Shown here piece by piece: positions 8,569 through 16,699 of a stretch of DNA of 64,000 nt; position 1 is the stretch's first letter; every line of letters starts with the position of its first letter. The notes under the pieces are model-generated. The model worked only from the letters and a program-made list of their open reading frames with translations, was not told the origin of the DNA and searched no databases. Position numbers and translations under genes: made by a program. Origin of the DNA: PALSA-612 sp963776735 (GTDB lineage Bacteria; Actinomycetota; Thermoleophilia; Gaiellales; Gaiellaceae); NCBI GenBank assembly GCA_963776735.1, contig CAVZNV010000018.1, forward strand, positions 372,001 through 436,000, in the 5' to 3' direction.

Positions 8569-9249
8569 TTAGCCCACGAAGTCCCGGATCGCGGCCGCCC
8601 GTTCGGTCAGGCCGCGGCTCTCGGTGACCGCGAGCTGGAGGTCGAGCGGCGCGAGTTGCAGGTCGTGGTCGTGCCAGCGGACCGTCTCGAGGCGCGACTC
8701 GGCCTCGGCGCCGTAGTCGTTCGGCGTTGCGTGGGTGTCCACGGCGGGGTCGACGTCCGCGATCCACTCGATGCGCGCGTGCACGAACGCGCGTCCGAAC
8801 CAGCGCGCGATCCACGCACCCTGGCGATTCACGGTCACCGGCTCGGTCTCGACGTTCCGGAACGCCTCGGTCGCGGCCTCCGGGTCGCCGACGACGAGGT
8901 CGAGGTCTCGCGGCACGACGTCGATGCCGCGGACGGCGAGCGCGCCGCTGCCGACGAGGAACCAGGGCACCCGAGCGGCCGAGAGCCGCAACGAGGCGGC
9001 TTCGAGGGCGTCCTCCCACGGCGTGATCGTCCGGCCGGCGGCCTGGTCGAGCATCGCCTCGAGCGTCCGCTTGAACCGGGCGTAGCTCTCGTGCAGCCAC
9101 GGAGCGTCCGCGGGGAACGAGCGAACGAGCGCACCCTCCTCCTCGGCGAACGCGAGCTGCCGCAGTGCGCGCCGGTAGTCCGGCTCGTCGGTGCGGACGA
9201 CGAAGAGAGTGCGAGCGCCGTCCAGCCGGAGATCGGTCTCGACCTTCAA
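8569..9249 (-). CDS. Nucleotidyltransferase-fold protein
   Basis: 226 residues if it starts at the TTG at 9249, which overlaps the upstream stop as TTGA; no better start with a ribosome site is visible. The central part, WFLVGSGALAVRGIDVVPRDLDLVVGD, is a polymerase-beta-type nucleotidyltransferase core: a G-S loop followed by the D-x-D metal pair, as in MNT-type and aminoglycoside nucleotidyltransferases. The N-terminal 90 residues (DLRLDGARTLFVVRT onward) are not recognised. The partner gene upstream is a metallo-beta-lactamase-fold protein, not a HEPN toxin, so this does not look like a MNT/HEPN toxin-antitoxin pair. Substrate unknown. Confidence 0.7.
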   Translation of the reverse strand: MKVETDLRLDGARTLFVVRTDEPDYRRALRQLAFAEEEGALVRSFPADAPWLHESYARFKRTLEAMLDQAAGRTITPWEDALEAASLRLSAARVPWFLVGSGALAVRGIDVVPRDLDLVVGDPEAATEAFRNVETEPVTVNRQGAWIARWFGRAFVHARIEWIADVDPAVDTHATPNDYGAEAESRLETVRWHDHDLQLAPLDLQLAVTESRGLTERAAAIRDFVG

Positions 9250-9875
9250 GACTCCAGCATCCTCCGCAGCGCCTCGCCGCCGGTTCCGAGCACCGGCTGT
9301 CCGTGCGAGACGAGCACGTGCTCGACCGGTAGCTCGAGCAGCGGGAGGAGACTGATGCGCAGCGCCTCCCGGTCGACTCCGTCTGGCAGCCACGAGTCCG
9401 GGCAGAGACGGAGCGAGCCGTCGTCGGTTCCGAGGATGACGTCGCCGGCGACGAGCGCGCGATGTGTCGGAAGGAAGAGCACGACCTCGTTGCTCCGCGC
9501 CGTCGCCTGGGCGTCGATGCCGCCGGGCAGCGCGTCGCCCAGCCGCAAGGCTCGCACCGCGACGCCGGCACGCCGCTCGACCGCGGCCCGTGACCGGGAC
9601 GGCGCCCAGATCTCCGCGCCGTACCGCTCGGCCAGAGCGGCTGCGTCACGCGTATGCCAGAAGACCGTGACGAGGACGTGCACGGGCAGGTCCAGCCGTA
9701 CGACGTCGCGGTCGAGTGCGGCGAAGAACCGATCGCGCTCTTCGGGTGGCACGAGCGGGTCGACGAGGCAGACGGCGTCCGGCGTCTCGACGTAGACGCA
9801 GCCCACGTCCTGCTTCCACTCCGCGTGGTAGCCGGTCCAGCGCCACAGGCCGTCCGCGATCCTTTCGACCTCCAT
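9246..9875 (-). CDS. Metallo-beta-lactamase-fold protein with degenerate metal site
   Basis: 209 residues from an ATG at 9875 (GGAG nine bases upstream). The fold is suggested by IADGLWRWTGYHAEW, AVCLVDPLVP, VHVLVTVFWHTRDAAALAERYG, VLFLPTHRALVAGDVILG and VEHVLVSHGQPVLG, which follow the order of MBL-fold strands and loops. The canonical HxHxDH loop is replaced by FWHTRDA. A late Asp (AGDVIL) and His (VSHGQP) remain. Metal binding is therefore doubtful or altered, and a hydrolase activity should not be assumed. Coupled by TTGA overlap to the nucleotidyltransferase. Confidence 0.7.
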   Translation of the reverse strand: MEVERIADGLWRWTGYHAEWKQDVGCVYVETPDAVCLVDPLVPPEERDRFFAALDRDVVRLDLPVHVLVTVFWHTRDAAALAERYGAEIWAPSRSRAAVERRAGVAVRALRLGDALPGGIDAQATARSNEVVLFLPTHRALVAGDVILGTDDGSLRLCPDSWLPDGVDREALRISLLPLLELPVEHVLVSHGQPVLGTGGEALRRMLES

Positions 9876-9956
9876 CAATCCACGCTCCGTCAATCCACCC
9901 CCAGGCTTCGTCTCGTATCTTCCAGCGCAGGACCCAGTCAACCAAGGAGGATCACA

Positions 9957-10334
9957 GTGCGGGTACGCATCGCAGTCGTCACCGCCGTTGCGGCTCTCGG
10001 GCTCGCAGGCGCTGCGGTCGCGCTCGGCTCGTCGTCGGCCACGCCGACGCTGACAGGAACCGTCGGGCCGGGCTTCACGATCAGCCTGAAGAACTCGAAG
10101 GGCCAGAAGGTCAAGACGCTCAAGGCCGGGACGTACAAGTTCGCGATCACGGACAAGGCGGACATTCACACGTTCGACGTCAAGCAGCTCTCCGGTGGGA
10201 AGTTCCACAAGGAGATCACGACCGACACCTTCGTCGGCAAGAAGACGGTCACGATCAAGCTGTCGAAGGGCAAGTGGCAGTACTACTGCGCCGTGCATCC
10301 GACCGAGATGTTCGGCAACTTCACGGTCAACTAG
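9957..10334 (+). CDS. Secreted cupredoxin (plastocyanin-like blue copper protein)
   Basis: 125 residues from GTG at 9957 with an ideal AAGGAGG site. A signal peptide covers about residues 1-25 (RIAVVTAVAALGLAGAA). The mature domain has the type 1 copper ligands in the expected order: His in DIHTFDV, then Cys-His-Met in YYCAVHPTEMFG. The protein would carry electrons outside the membrane or handle copper. It is a single gene, followed by a strong hairpin at 10348-10377. The redox partner is not in this window. Confidence 0.9.
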   Translation: MRVRIAVVTAVAALGLAGAAVALGSSSATPTLTGTVGPGFTISLKNSKGQKVKTLKAGTYKFAITDKADIHTFDVKQLSGGKFHKEITTDTFVGKKTVTIKLSKGKWQYYCAVHPTEMFGNFTVN

Positions 10335-10347
10335 GGCTCACCTTTCC

Positions 10348-10377
10348 GGCGGGGCGGCCAGGCACGGCCGTCCCGCC
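10348..10377 (+). terminator. Hairpin terminator after the cupredoxin gene
   Basis: GGCGGGGCGGCC (10348-10359) pairs with GGCCGTCCCGCC (10366-10377) around a six-base loop, a 12-pair stem with one G-U wobble. It starts 13 bases after the cupredoxin stop. There is no run of T after it, as is common for hairpins in high-GC actinobacteria. It may also act on the opposite strand, where the JAMM gene ends at 10435. Confidence 0.65.
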
Positions 10378-10434
10378 AAGAGCCCGTGCACACTCGCGGC
10401 CGGCGGAAGACGACTTCCGCCGTAGCGGAGCTGT

Positions 10435-10812
10435 TCAGCCGAGCTGGAGCTCTTCGACCGCTCCGTTCGCGATGCGCCAGGCGCGGAGCTCGCCCGTCGG
10501 GCGCGACAGGATCAGGTACGGCTTGCCCTCCCAGAGGCCGATGTTCTGGACGTCCGTGCGCGACGGCTCGGCCTTGTCGGTCGGGTGCGAGTGGAAGACG
10601 GCGAGCTCGTAGCCCTCGTCCTCGAGGTAGAAGTCCATCGGGTCGTGGGGCTCGAGCTGGAAGCGGTACGGGCTGGCGGCGGCGTTCGTGGCGGGGAGGT
10701 AGCGCTCGGCGACGCCGTCGCGAATGGCGATCAGGCCGCACGCCTCGTTGGGCGCCTCCGCGTCCGCGTGCGCCGCAAGCTTGCGCCGCAGGGCGGGCGG
10801 GACGACTACCAC
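10435..10812 (-). CDS. mec: JAMM/MPN metalloprotease, Mec-type (hydrolyses CysO-cysteine adduct)
   Basis: 125 residues. The zinc-protease JAMM signature is intact: Glu in PNEACGLIA, then HSHPTDKAEPSRTD (His-x-His plus Ser and Asp). In Mycobacterium tuberculosis the equivalent Mec+ protein (Rv1334) frees cysteine from the CysO-Cys adduct made by CysM. Here it follows the CysO-CysM fusion; its GTG lies inside the end of that gene (7-base overlap), so the two are translationally coupled. Because CysO is fused to CysM here, this protease may instead, or also, cut at the internal Gly-Gly. That is inference. Confidence 0.85.
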   Translation of the reverse strand: MVVVPPALRRKLAAHADAEAPNEACGLIAIRDGVAERYLPATNAAASPYRFQLEPHDPMDFYLEDEGYELAVFHSHPTDKAEPSRTDVQNIGLWEGKPYLILSRPTGELRAWRIANGAVEELQLG

Positions 10813-12011
10813 CAGTGGCCGCTCTCCATCGACTTCTCCGGGTCGAGCTCGTCCCAGAAGTCGGCGGAGAGGTACTTCCAGCCTGCATCGGCCAGCACGC
10901 AGACGACGACCGCGCCGTGTTCGGCTTCCTCGGCGAGCTTTCGTGCCACGTGGACGACGGCACCCGACGAGACGCCGGCAAAGATGCCCTCGCGCTCGAT
11001 CAGCGCGCGCAGCCCGTCGATCGACTCGGCATTCGACACGAGCAGCTTCCGGTCGAGCCGGGAGACGTCGAGGATCGGCGGCACGTAGCCGTCGTCGAGC
11101 GAGCGCAGGCCCATGACCGGGTCGCCGGGTAGCGGCTCGGCGGCTGCGACGACGACGTCGGGGAAGGTCTCACGCAGACGCTCGCCGGTGCCCATCAGCG
11201 TCCCGCCGGTGCCGAGCCCTGCGACGAGGATGTCGACGCGGTCGAGCGCCTCGGCGATCTCGGTGCCCGTGCCCTCGTAGTGGGCGCGCGGATTCTGCTC
11301 GTTCGCGTACTGGAACGGCATGTAGTAGCGCGGGTCGCCCTCGGCCAGCTCCAGGGCGAGGCGCACGGCGCCGTTCGAGCCCTCGGCCGCCGGCGACTCC
11401 ACGATGTCGGCGCCGTAGATCCTGAGCAGCCGCTTGCGCTCCTCGGTCGCGTTCTCCGGCATGACGCAGGTGAGCTTGTAGCCCTTGAGCCGCGCGATGA
11501 ACGCGAGTGAGATGCCCGTGTTGCCGCTCGTCGGCTCGAGCAATTCGCGGCCCGGCTCGAGCTCGCCGGAGGCCTCCGCCGCCTCGATCATCGCCTTGGC
11601 GACGCGGTCCTTGATCGAGCCGGTCGGGTTCTGGCCCTCGAGCTTCGCGTAGATCGAGACGCCCTCCGGCGACAGCCGTGAGAGGTGTACCAGCGGCGTG
11701 TGTCCGACGAGGTCGAGCAGCGACGGAGCGAGGTCGACGCGCTGGCCGCCGGCCATCGCCGGCAACAGGATCACGGTCGAGCCGTCCGCGACCTCGGTCT
11801 CGAGACCGTCCAGCGTGCGCACGTCCTCGCCCTCGACGTAGACGTTCACGAACGGGGCGAGCTCGCCGCCGTCGAACACCTGGCCGCGCAGCGTGGGGAA
11901 GCGATCCGCCAGGTCGTCGAGCAGGTCACGCACCGTTTCGCCGGACGCCTCCACCTCGCGCGCGCCGCCGGTCGCGGTGCGGAGCGTGGGCGGGATGCGG
12001 ACGGTCGCCAT
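10806..12011 (-). CDS. cysM: CysO-CysM fusion: ThiS/MoaD-type sulfur carrier joined to cysteine synthase
   Basis: 401 residues in one uninterrupted frame. Residues 1-89 are a ubiquitin-like ThiS/MoaD carrier (ATVRIPPTLR start, LAPFVNVYVEG centre) ending in ILLPAMAGG, the Gly-Gly tail of CysO. The next residue is Gln90, leading straight into a PLP enzyme of the CysK/CysM family: LVGHTPLV, KLEGQNPTGSIKDR with PLP Lys about 134, EPTSGNTGISLA, and the phosphate cup GLGTGGTLMG. In mycobacteria CysO and CysM are separate, and the free CysO C-terminus carries the sulfur as a thiocarboxylate. Here that terminus is buried in the chain. Neighbours are a rhodanese-E1 enzyme (overlap TGATG) and a JAMM protease. 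Start ATG at 12011. Confidence 0.9.
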   Translation of the reverse strand: MATVRIPPTLRTATGGAREVEASGETVRDLLDDLADRFPTLRGQVFDGGELAPFVNVYVEGEDVRTLDGLETEVADGSTVILLPAMAGGQRVDLAPSLLDLVGHTPLVHLSRLSPEGVSIYAKLEGQNPTGSIKDRVAKAMIEAAEASGELEPGRELLEPTSGNTGISLAFIARLKGYKLTCVMPENATEERKRLLRIYGADIVESPAAEGSNGAVRLALELAEGDPRYYMPFQYANEQNPRAHYEGTGTEIAEALDRVDILVAGLGTGGTLMGTGERLRETFPDVVVAAAEPLPGDPVMGLRSLDDGYVPPILDVSRLDRKLLVSNAESIDGLRALIEREGIFAGVSSGAVVHVARKLAEEAEHGAVVVCVLADAGWKYLSADFWDELDPEKSMESGHWW

Positions 12012-13189
12012 CAGTGAACCTCGGCCGGACGGCCCTGGCAGAACTCGACGTAGTCGACGTACTCGGTGATCGTCGGCGACTCGCCGCACACCGGACAGTT
12101 CGGGTCGCGCTTCAGCTTCACCTCGGTGAACGAGGGGACCAGCGCGTCGAAGAGGAGCAGCCGGCCGACCAGCGTGTCACCGATGCCGAGCGCGAGCTTG
12201 ATCGCCTCGTTCGCCTGCAGCGACCCGACGATGCCGGGCAGCACTCCGAGCACCCCGCCCTCGGCGCAGCTCGGCGCCAGCTCGGGCGGCGGCGGCTGCG
12301 GGAACAGGCAGCGGTAGCACGGCCCTTCGTGCGGCTTGAAGACGGTGACCTGGCCCTCGAACCGGAAGATCGACCCGTGGACGACCGGGATCCGGTGCCA
12401 GACCGATGCGTCGTTCAGGAGGTAGCGCGTCGGGAAGTTGTCGGCACCGTCGACGATCACGTCCCAGCCTTCGTCGAGGATCCGGTCGACGTTCTCGGAC
12501 GTCATCCGCTCCTTGAACAACTTGACCTCGACGTCAGGGTTGAGCGCCTGGATCGTCCGCTTGGCCGACTCCGCCTTCGACTCGCCGAGGCGGTCGGTGG
12601 AGTGGACGATCTGCCGCTGGAGGTTCGTCGCGTCGACCACGTCGTCGTCGACGATCCCGAGCGTCCCGACGCCGGCGGCGGCGAGATACAGCGACGACGG
12701 CGATCCGAGCCCGCCGGCGCCGATCAAGAGGATGCGCGAGTCGAGCAGCTTCAACTGACCTTCCTCGCCGACCTCCGGGATGAGCAGGTGTCGGCTGTAG
12801 CGCGAGCGCTGCTCGGCGCCCAGGGTCTTCGGCAGCACGGTCGGGAAGCCGTTCCGCTTCCAGTCCGTGAAGCCACCCGCGAGGTTGTAGACGGACTCGT
12901 AGCCCAGCTCCTGCAGCGTCTTCGTCGCAAAGGCCGAGCGGTGGCCGCCGGCGCAGTAGACGACGACGGGCCGCGAGCGGTCGGGGAGGGCCTGCTCGAC
13001 CTGGGACTCGAGGTACCCGCGCACGACGTGGACGGCGCCGGGGATGTGCCCCTGGTCCCACTCGTCCTGCTCGCGTACGTCGAGGAGGGCGGGGGGATCG
13101 TCTGCTTCGAGAAGCCTGGCCGCGCTCGACGCGTCCAGCTCGTCGATCTCGGCTTTGACTTGCTGGAGCAGGTCGCGGTAGCTGGCCAT
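12011..13189 (-). CDS. MoeZ/MoeB/ThiF-type E1 adenylyltransferase with N-terminal rhodanese domain
   Basis: 392 residues from ATG at 13189. Residues about 15-112 are a rhodanese domain with active loop YCAGGHRSA (Cys about 79). Residues about 120-392 are a ThiF/MoeB E1-like enzyme: GAGGLGSPSSLYLAAAG nucleotide site, DDDVVDATNLQRQ, zinc pairs CYRC and CPVC. Such enzymes adenylate and then thiocarboxylate the Gly-Gly end of a small sulfur carrier. In mycobacterial MoeZ the rhodanese is C-terminal; here the order is reversed. It precedes the CysO-CysM fusion with a one-base stop/start overlap, so this is the likely sulfur donor of the operon. Confidence 0.9.
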   Translation of the reverse strand: MASYRDLLQQVKAEIDELDASSAARLLEADDPPALLDVREQDEWDQGHIPGAVHVVRGYLESQVEQALPDRSRPVVVYCAGGHRSAFATKTLQELGYESVYNLAGGFTDWKRNGFPTVLPKTLGAEQRSRYSRHLLIPEVGEEGQLKLLDSRILLIGAGGLGSPSSLYLAAAGVGTLGIVDDDVVDATNLQRQIVHSTDRLGESKAESAKRTIQALNPDVEVKLFKERMTSENVDRILDEGWDVIVDGADNFPTRYLLNDASVWHRIPVVHGSIFRFEGQVTVFKPHEGPCYRCLFPQPPPPELAPSCAEGGVLGVLPGIVGSLQANEAIKLALGIGDTLVGRLLLFDALVPSFTEVKLKRDPNCPVCGESPTITEYVDYVEFCQGRPAEVH

Positions 13190-13309
13190 TGGTTTCAAAA
13201 GTATAGCTTCAGGGTTCAATCGCAAAAGTCTCGGTCATTTGCTGCCCGTTCTCGCGTGTGCGACACCTGAACGTGCGGACGGCGGACGGGATTCCCGTAT
13301 CGTCGGAAC

Positions 13310-14272
13310 GTGTCGCCCAGGGCGCGAAACTGGCTCGTCGTCGGTGCGGTCGCCCTCGTTGCTGCAGGCGCGACGGTCGGCGCGACGCTCGCGACTCGAA
13401 CGACGCCCTCCGCCTCGCTGACCGCGAAGACGGTCAAGCAGAAAGGCGCGCCGGAGCTGGACATCGACCTCGGCGTGCGCACGGATCCCGAGGCCGTCGC
13501 GCTTCGTCACGCCCTCACGCTCTACGCCAACGGCCACCGCAAGGCGGCCGGGGCGATCTTCGCGCGCTACCGATCGCTCGAGGCGGATATCGGCGCCGCG
13601 CTGGCGGACTGGCCGAACGGGTTCAACCGTCTCGCCGAGCTCCAGCAGGCGCATCCGGGCAGTGCGCTGGCACAGCTCGAGCTCGGGCTCGGCTTCTTCT
13701 GGCAGGGACGGCTGCCACAGGCGGAGGCCGCCTGGCGCAAGGCGACGAAGGCGCAGCCGGACACGTCCTACGCCGTACGCGCGGAGGACTTGCTCTATCC
13801 GACCTATGCGCCGGGCTTGCCGCCGTTCTCGCCGTCCTTCCCGTCCCCCCGGCAGCTTGCGAACCTCTCGCCTCCCGGGCAGCTCGCGTTCCTCGCGGCC
13901 CGGGCTCGTCACGGGGACGCGCACGCGAAGCTGCTCTACGGTGCCGCGCTGCAGAAGCTCGGGCGGCCCGTTTCCGCCGAGAACCAGTTCGACGCCGCCC
14001 TCGCGCTGGCGCCGAACGACGTCGACGCGCGGGTCGCGGTCGCGGTCGGGGCGTTCGACAAGGCGAAGCCGGCGGTAGCATTCTCGAAGCTCGGTCCGCT
14101 CGTCCGCGTGTATCCGAAGGCCATCACGGTGCGCTTCCATCTCGGACTGATGCTCCTCTGGATCGGGCAGCTGAAGGCCGCGAAGGTGCAGCTCGACAAG
14201 GTCGTCGCGGCCGGTCCCTCTCCGTTCCTGGGCGACACGCAGCTGCTACTCCAGAAGCTGGCCGGGAAGTAG
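13310..14272 (+). CDS. Membrane-anchored tetratricopeptide-repeat protein
   Basis: 320 residues from GTG at 13310. One N-terminal hydrophobic segment (NWLVVGAVALVAAGATVGA) should anchor it or serve as signal. The rest is helical repeats: ALTLYANGHRKAAGAIFARY, LGLGFFWQGRLPQAEAAWR, YGAALQKLGRPVSAENQF and LGLMLLWIGQLKAAKVQLD all fit TPR spacing. TPR proteins hold complexes together; no partner can be named. The gene starts 120 bases from the divergent sulfur-carrier operon and is followed after 9 bases by the M20 peptidase. Confidence 0.75.
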   Translation: MSPRARNWLVVGAVALVAAGATVGATLATRTTPSASLTAKTVKQKGAPELDIDLGVRTDPEAVALRHALTLYANGHRKAAGAIFARYRSLEADIGAALADWPNGFNRLAELQQAHPGSALAQLELGLGFFWQGRLPQAEAAWRKATKAQPDTSYAVRAEDLLYPTYAPGLPPFSPSFPSPRQLANLSPPGQLAFLAARARHGDAHAKLLYGAALQKLGRPVSAENQFDAALALAPNDVDARVAVAVGAFDKAKPAVAFSKLGPLVRVYPKAITVRFHLGLMLLWIGQLKAAKVQLDKVVAAGPSPFLGDTQLLLQKLAGK

Positions 14273-14281
14273 GCTGCCGCC

Positions 14282-15613
14282 GTGACCGAAACGCAGGCAC
14301 TCCTGGACGAGCTCGCCGTTCTGCTCCGCATTCCGAGCATGAGCGCCGATCCGGCGCACGCCGGCGACGTGAAGCAGGCGGCGGAGTGGGTCGCCGGCTT
14401 CCTGCGGGATGCGGGCGGGAGCGGGGAGGTCGTCGACTGGCACGGCAGCCCCCTCGCCGTCGGCGAACTGCGCGCCTCGACCGGCGCCGACTCCGCACCG
14501 ACAGTGCTCGTCTACGGGCACTTCGACGTGCAGCCCCCCGATCCGCTCGACGGCTGGGACAGCGACCCGTTCGAGCCCGACGTGCGCGGCGAGTGGCTCT
14601 ACGCCCGCGGCGTCGCGGACGACAAGGGCCAGCTCTACCTGCTGCTCAAGGCTGCCGCGGGACTCGCGGCCGACGGCGCGCTCCCGGTCAACGTGCGCTT
14701 CGCGTGCGACGGGGAGGAGGAGGTCGGCGGCCACTCGATCATCGACTTCCTCGCCGAGGACGACCGGCAGGCCGACGTGTGCGTGATCTTCGACGCCGAC
14801 ATGCCTGCCCGAGGCGTACCCGCGTTCTACGTGGCCACGCGCGGGATCATCTACATGCACCTGAAGGTGAAGGCCGGCGAGCGCGACCTCCACTCGGGCA
14901 TGTACGGCGGCGCGGCGCTGAACGGGATGCACGCTCTCGTGCAGGCGCTCTCGGGTCTCGCGCAGCGGGACGGCCGGCTGCCTGAGCCGCTGCGGGCGGG
15001 GATCAGGCCGCCCAGCGCCGAGGAGGTGGAGGGCTGGAGCTCGCTCGACGGCGGCGCTGACGTGCTCGCCGACCAGGGCGCGCGGCCTGCCGACGCGACG
15101 GCGGCGGCCGAGTTCTACGTGCGGACGTGGGCCGAGCCGTCGCTGGACGTCAACGGGCTCGCCGGCGGCTCGCCGTTTCTGCAGAAGACGGTGATCCCGG
15201 CGGTCGGCGAGGCGAATCTGTCGATGCGGCTCGTCGCCGGCCAGGACCCCGACGCGATGTTCGCGGCCGTCGAGGGGCTGCTGAGGGAGGCGTCACCCGC
15301 GGGAGCGGAGATCGAGCTCGAACGGATGGCCGGCGGCCCCGCGGGTCTCGTCGAGCCCGGCTCGCCCGCGATCCGGCTGGCGCAGGACGCGTTCGAGCGG
15401 GCACTCGGCAAGCGGCCGCTGCTGCTTCGGTCGGGCGGCACGCTGCCGATCGTGCCCGCGCTCGGCGATCGCGGCATCCCGGCGGTGATCACCGGCTTCG
15501 CGCTGCCGGAGAGCAACGTCCACTCCCCGAACGAGCGGCTCCTGCTCGAGTACCTGCCGCTCGGCGTCGCGGCCGCGCGTGAGCTGTTCGTCGGCTTCGC
15601 CGGGCTTCGCTAG
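14282..15613 (+). CDS. M20-family metallopeptidase (dipeptidase/CNDP-like)
   Basis: 443 residues from GTG at 14282. Zinc-site motifs of family M20 are present in order: YGHFDVQPPDPLDGW, the bridging Asp in YARGVADDKGQ, and the Glu pair in CDGEEEVGGH. The dimerisation-domain insert carries the RDLHSGMYGGA signature typical of the carnosinase/succinyl-diaminopimelate branch. A late His lies in ESNVHSPNER. It should hydrolyse dipeptides or N-acyl amino acids in the cytoplasm. Its stop overlaps the stop of a convergent gene. Confidence 0.9.
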   Translation: MTETQALLDELAVLLRIPSMSADPAHAGDVKQAAEWVAGFLRDAGGSGEVVDWHGSPLAVGELRASTGADSAPTVLVYGHFDVQPPDPLDGWDSDPFEPDVRGEWLYARGVADDKGQLYLLLKAAAGLAADGALPVNVRFACDGEEEVGGHSIIDFLAEDDRQADVCVIFDADMPARGVPAFYVATRGIIYMHLKVKAGERDLHSGMYGGAALNGMHALVQALSGLAQRDGRLPEPLRAGIRPPSAEEVEGWSSLDGGADVLADQGARPADATAAAEFYVRTWAEPSLDVNGLAGGSPFLQKTVIPAVGEANLSMRLVAGQDPDAMFAAVEGLLREASPAGAEIELERMAGGPAGLVEPGSPAIRLAQDAFERALGKRPLLLRSGGTLPIVPALGDRGIPAVITGFALPESNVHSPNERLLLEYLPLGVAAARELFVGFAGLR

Positions 15614-16286
15614 CTCTCCGGCGGGCTGTACCAGCCGCCCGCGAGCATGAGTTGTCGGCTCCGGTCGGGGCCGTACATGTGCTCCATCACCTCGATCACC
15701 CAGGGCTGGAGCGCGTCGTAGGTCCGCCGGTCGTGTGCCAGCCACGCTGGAAGCGCACGAATTCGATGCGAGCATCCTCGACTGCGACCTCGGTCAGCCT
15801 CTCGTGGCCGATCTCGGTCTCCATCGACGGGTAGTGGGCGAGCAACGTCTCGAGGAACTCGGGTGCTGAGCTGCAGACCAGTGCGAACACGTCCTCGAGC
15901 ATCCAGAGTCCCCATGTCCCCTGCGCGGAGTACAGCGCGGTCTCGAACAGGAAGAGGTTCTCGTTGTCCTTGCTGCGAGCCTCGTTGCCCTGCGCGTAGA
16001 GCGGAAGCGAGTCGGGGGTTACGAGCCAGAATCGGTCGCGGTCCGTGAACAGACCGGTGACGTAGAACGAGTCCTCCTGGACAGCGTTCATCGCCGCGAT
16101 GAGCGCGGCGAGCTCTTGCTCGTCGGGCTTGTACTTCGCGTCGAAGGAGATGATCGCGCGGTGCTCGAGCGTCGGCTGCAGCGGCGTGTCCGGTGCCCTG
16201 GTGAAGGTGCGCCCGAACCACCGAGTCGCCTCCTTCAACGCCGTTTCGTGAGTGAGCGCCTGCAGCGAGGAGGCCGCGTCGGCCAT
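15610..16286 (-). CDS. Conserved hypothetical protein, frameshifted near its C-terminus
   Basis: I do not recognise the family. The ATG at 16286 opens a frame reading MADAASSLQALTHETALKE and onward for about 180 residues to about 15740. The reading then jumps to another frame, which continues with strong third-position G/C bias (WLAHDRRTYDALQPW, then EVMEHMYGPDRSRQ) to a TAG at 15610. The total length, 677 bases, is one short of a multiple of three, so one base is missing between about 15735 and 15755. It is 9 bases downstream of the HxlR regulator and probably in its operon. Confidence 0.6.
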
Positions 16287-16295
16287 GGAGGGGCG

Positions 16296-16664
16296 CTAGC
16301 GGGGATGCACGTGGTCGTGCGAGTGGTCGTGCTCGGGCACGAGCCACGCGTGGCCGAAGTCGCTCATCGCCTTGATGATCGGCAGGAGCGACTCGCCCTT
16401 GTCCGTCAACTCGTATTCGACGCGCGGCGGCGTCTCGCTGTAGCTGCGGCGGAGGACGATGCCCTCCTGCTCGAGCAGGCGCAGCCGCTCGGAGAGCGTT
16501 CGCGGGCTGATCCCGCTGCACGAGTGCTCGAGCTCGGAGAATCGGCGCGGGCCCTCGGAGAGGTCGTGGAGGAGCAAGGCGGTCCACTTGGCGCCGATGA
16601 TCTCGGCGCAGCAGGCGACCGCACACGTCTCGTCGTGCACGTCCTTCATGGTGCGCATCGCCAC
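16296..16664 (-). CDS. HxlR-family transcriptional regulator with Cys cluster and His-rich tail
   Basis: 122 residues. The HxlR winged helix is clear: CAEIIGAKWTALLLHDL, GPRRFSELEHSCSGISPRTL, and the wing SETPPRVEYELTDKG. Many relatives sense oxidants or aldehydes through Cys near the first helix; here three sit in ETCAVACCAE, with a fourth in EHSCSG. The C-terminus, EHDHSHDHVHPR, is unusually rich in His and could bind a metal. I take the GTG at 16664, with an ATG two codons later as alternative. The gene is divergent from the PHP phosphatase over about 35 bases and upstream of the frameshifted gene at 15610-16286, a plausible target. Confidence 0.87.
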   Translation of the reverse strand: MAMRTMKDVHDETCAVACCAEIIGAKWTALLLHDLSEGPRRFSELEHSCSGISPRTLSERLRLLEQEGIVLRRSYSETPPRVEYELTDKGESLLPIIKAMSDFGHAWLVPEHDHSHDHVHPR

Positions 16665-16699
16665 GCTCTCAGTGTACTCGGTACGGTTGCCGGACCATC

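Noticed and set aside
8569..9875. The nucleotidyltransferase and its overlapping partner, considered as an MNT/HEPN toxin-antitoxin pair.
   Set aside because: The partner has an MBL-like strand order and no HEPN R-x4-6-H motif.
15610..16626. A single 338-codon minus-strand frame ending in a convincing C-terminus (EVMEHMYGPDRSRQ).
   Set aside because: Only its last 50 or so codons are real. Upstream it is an arginine-rich shadow; the genuine gene switches into this frame after a frameshift near 15745.
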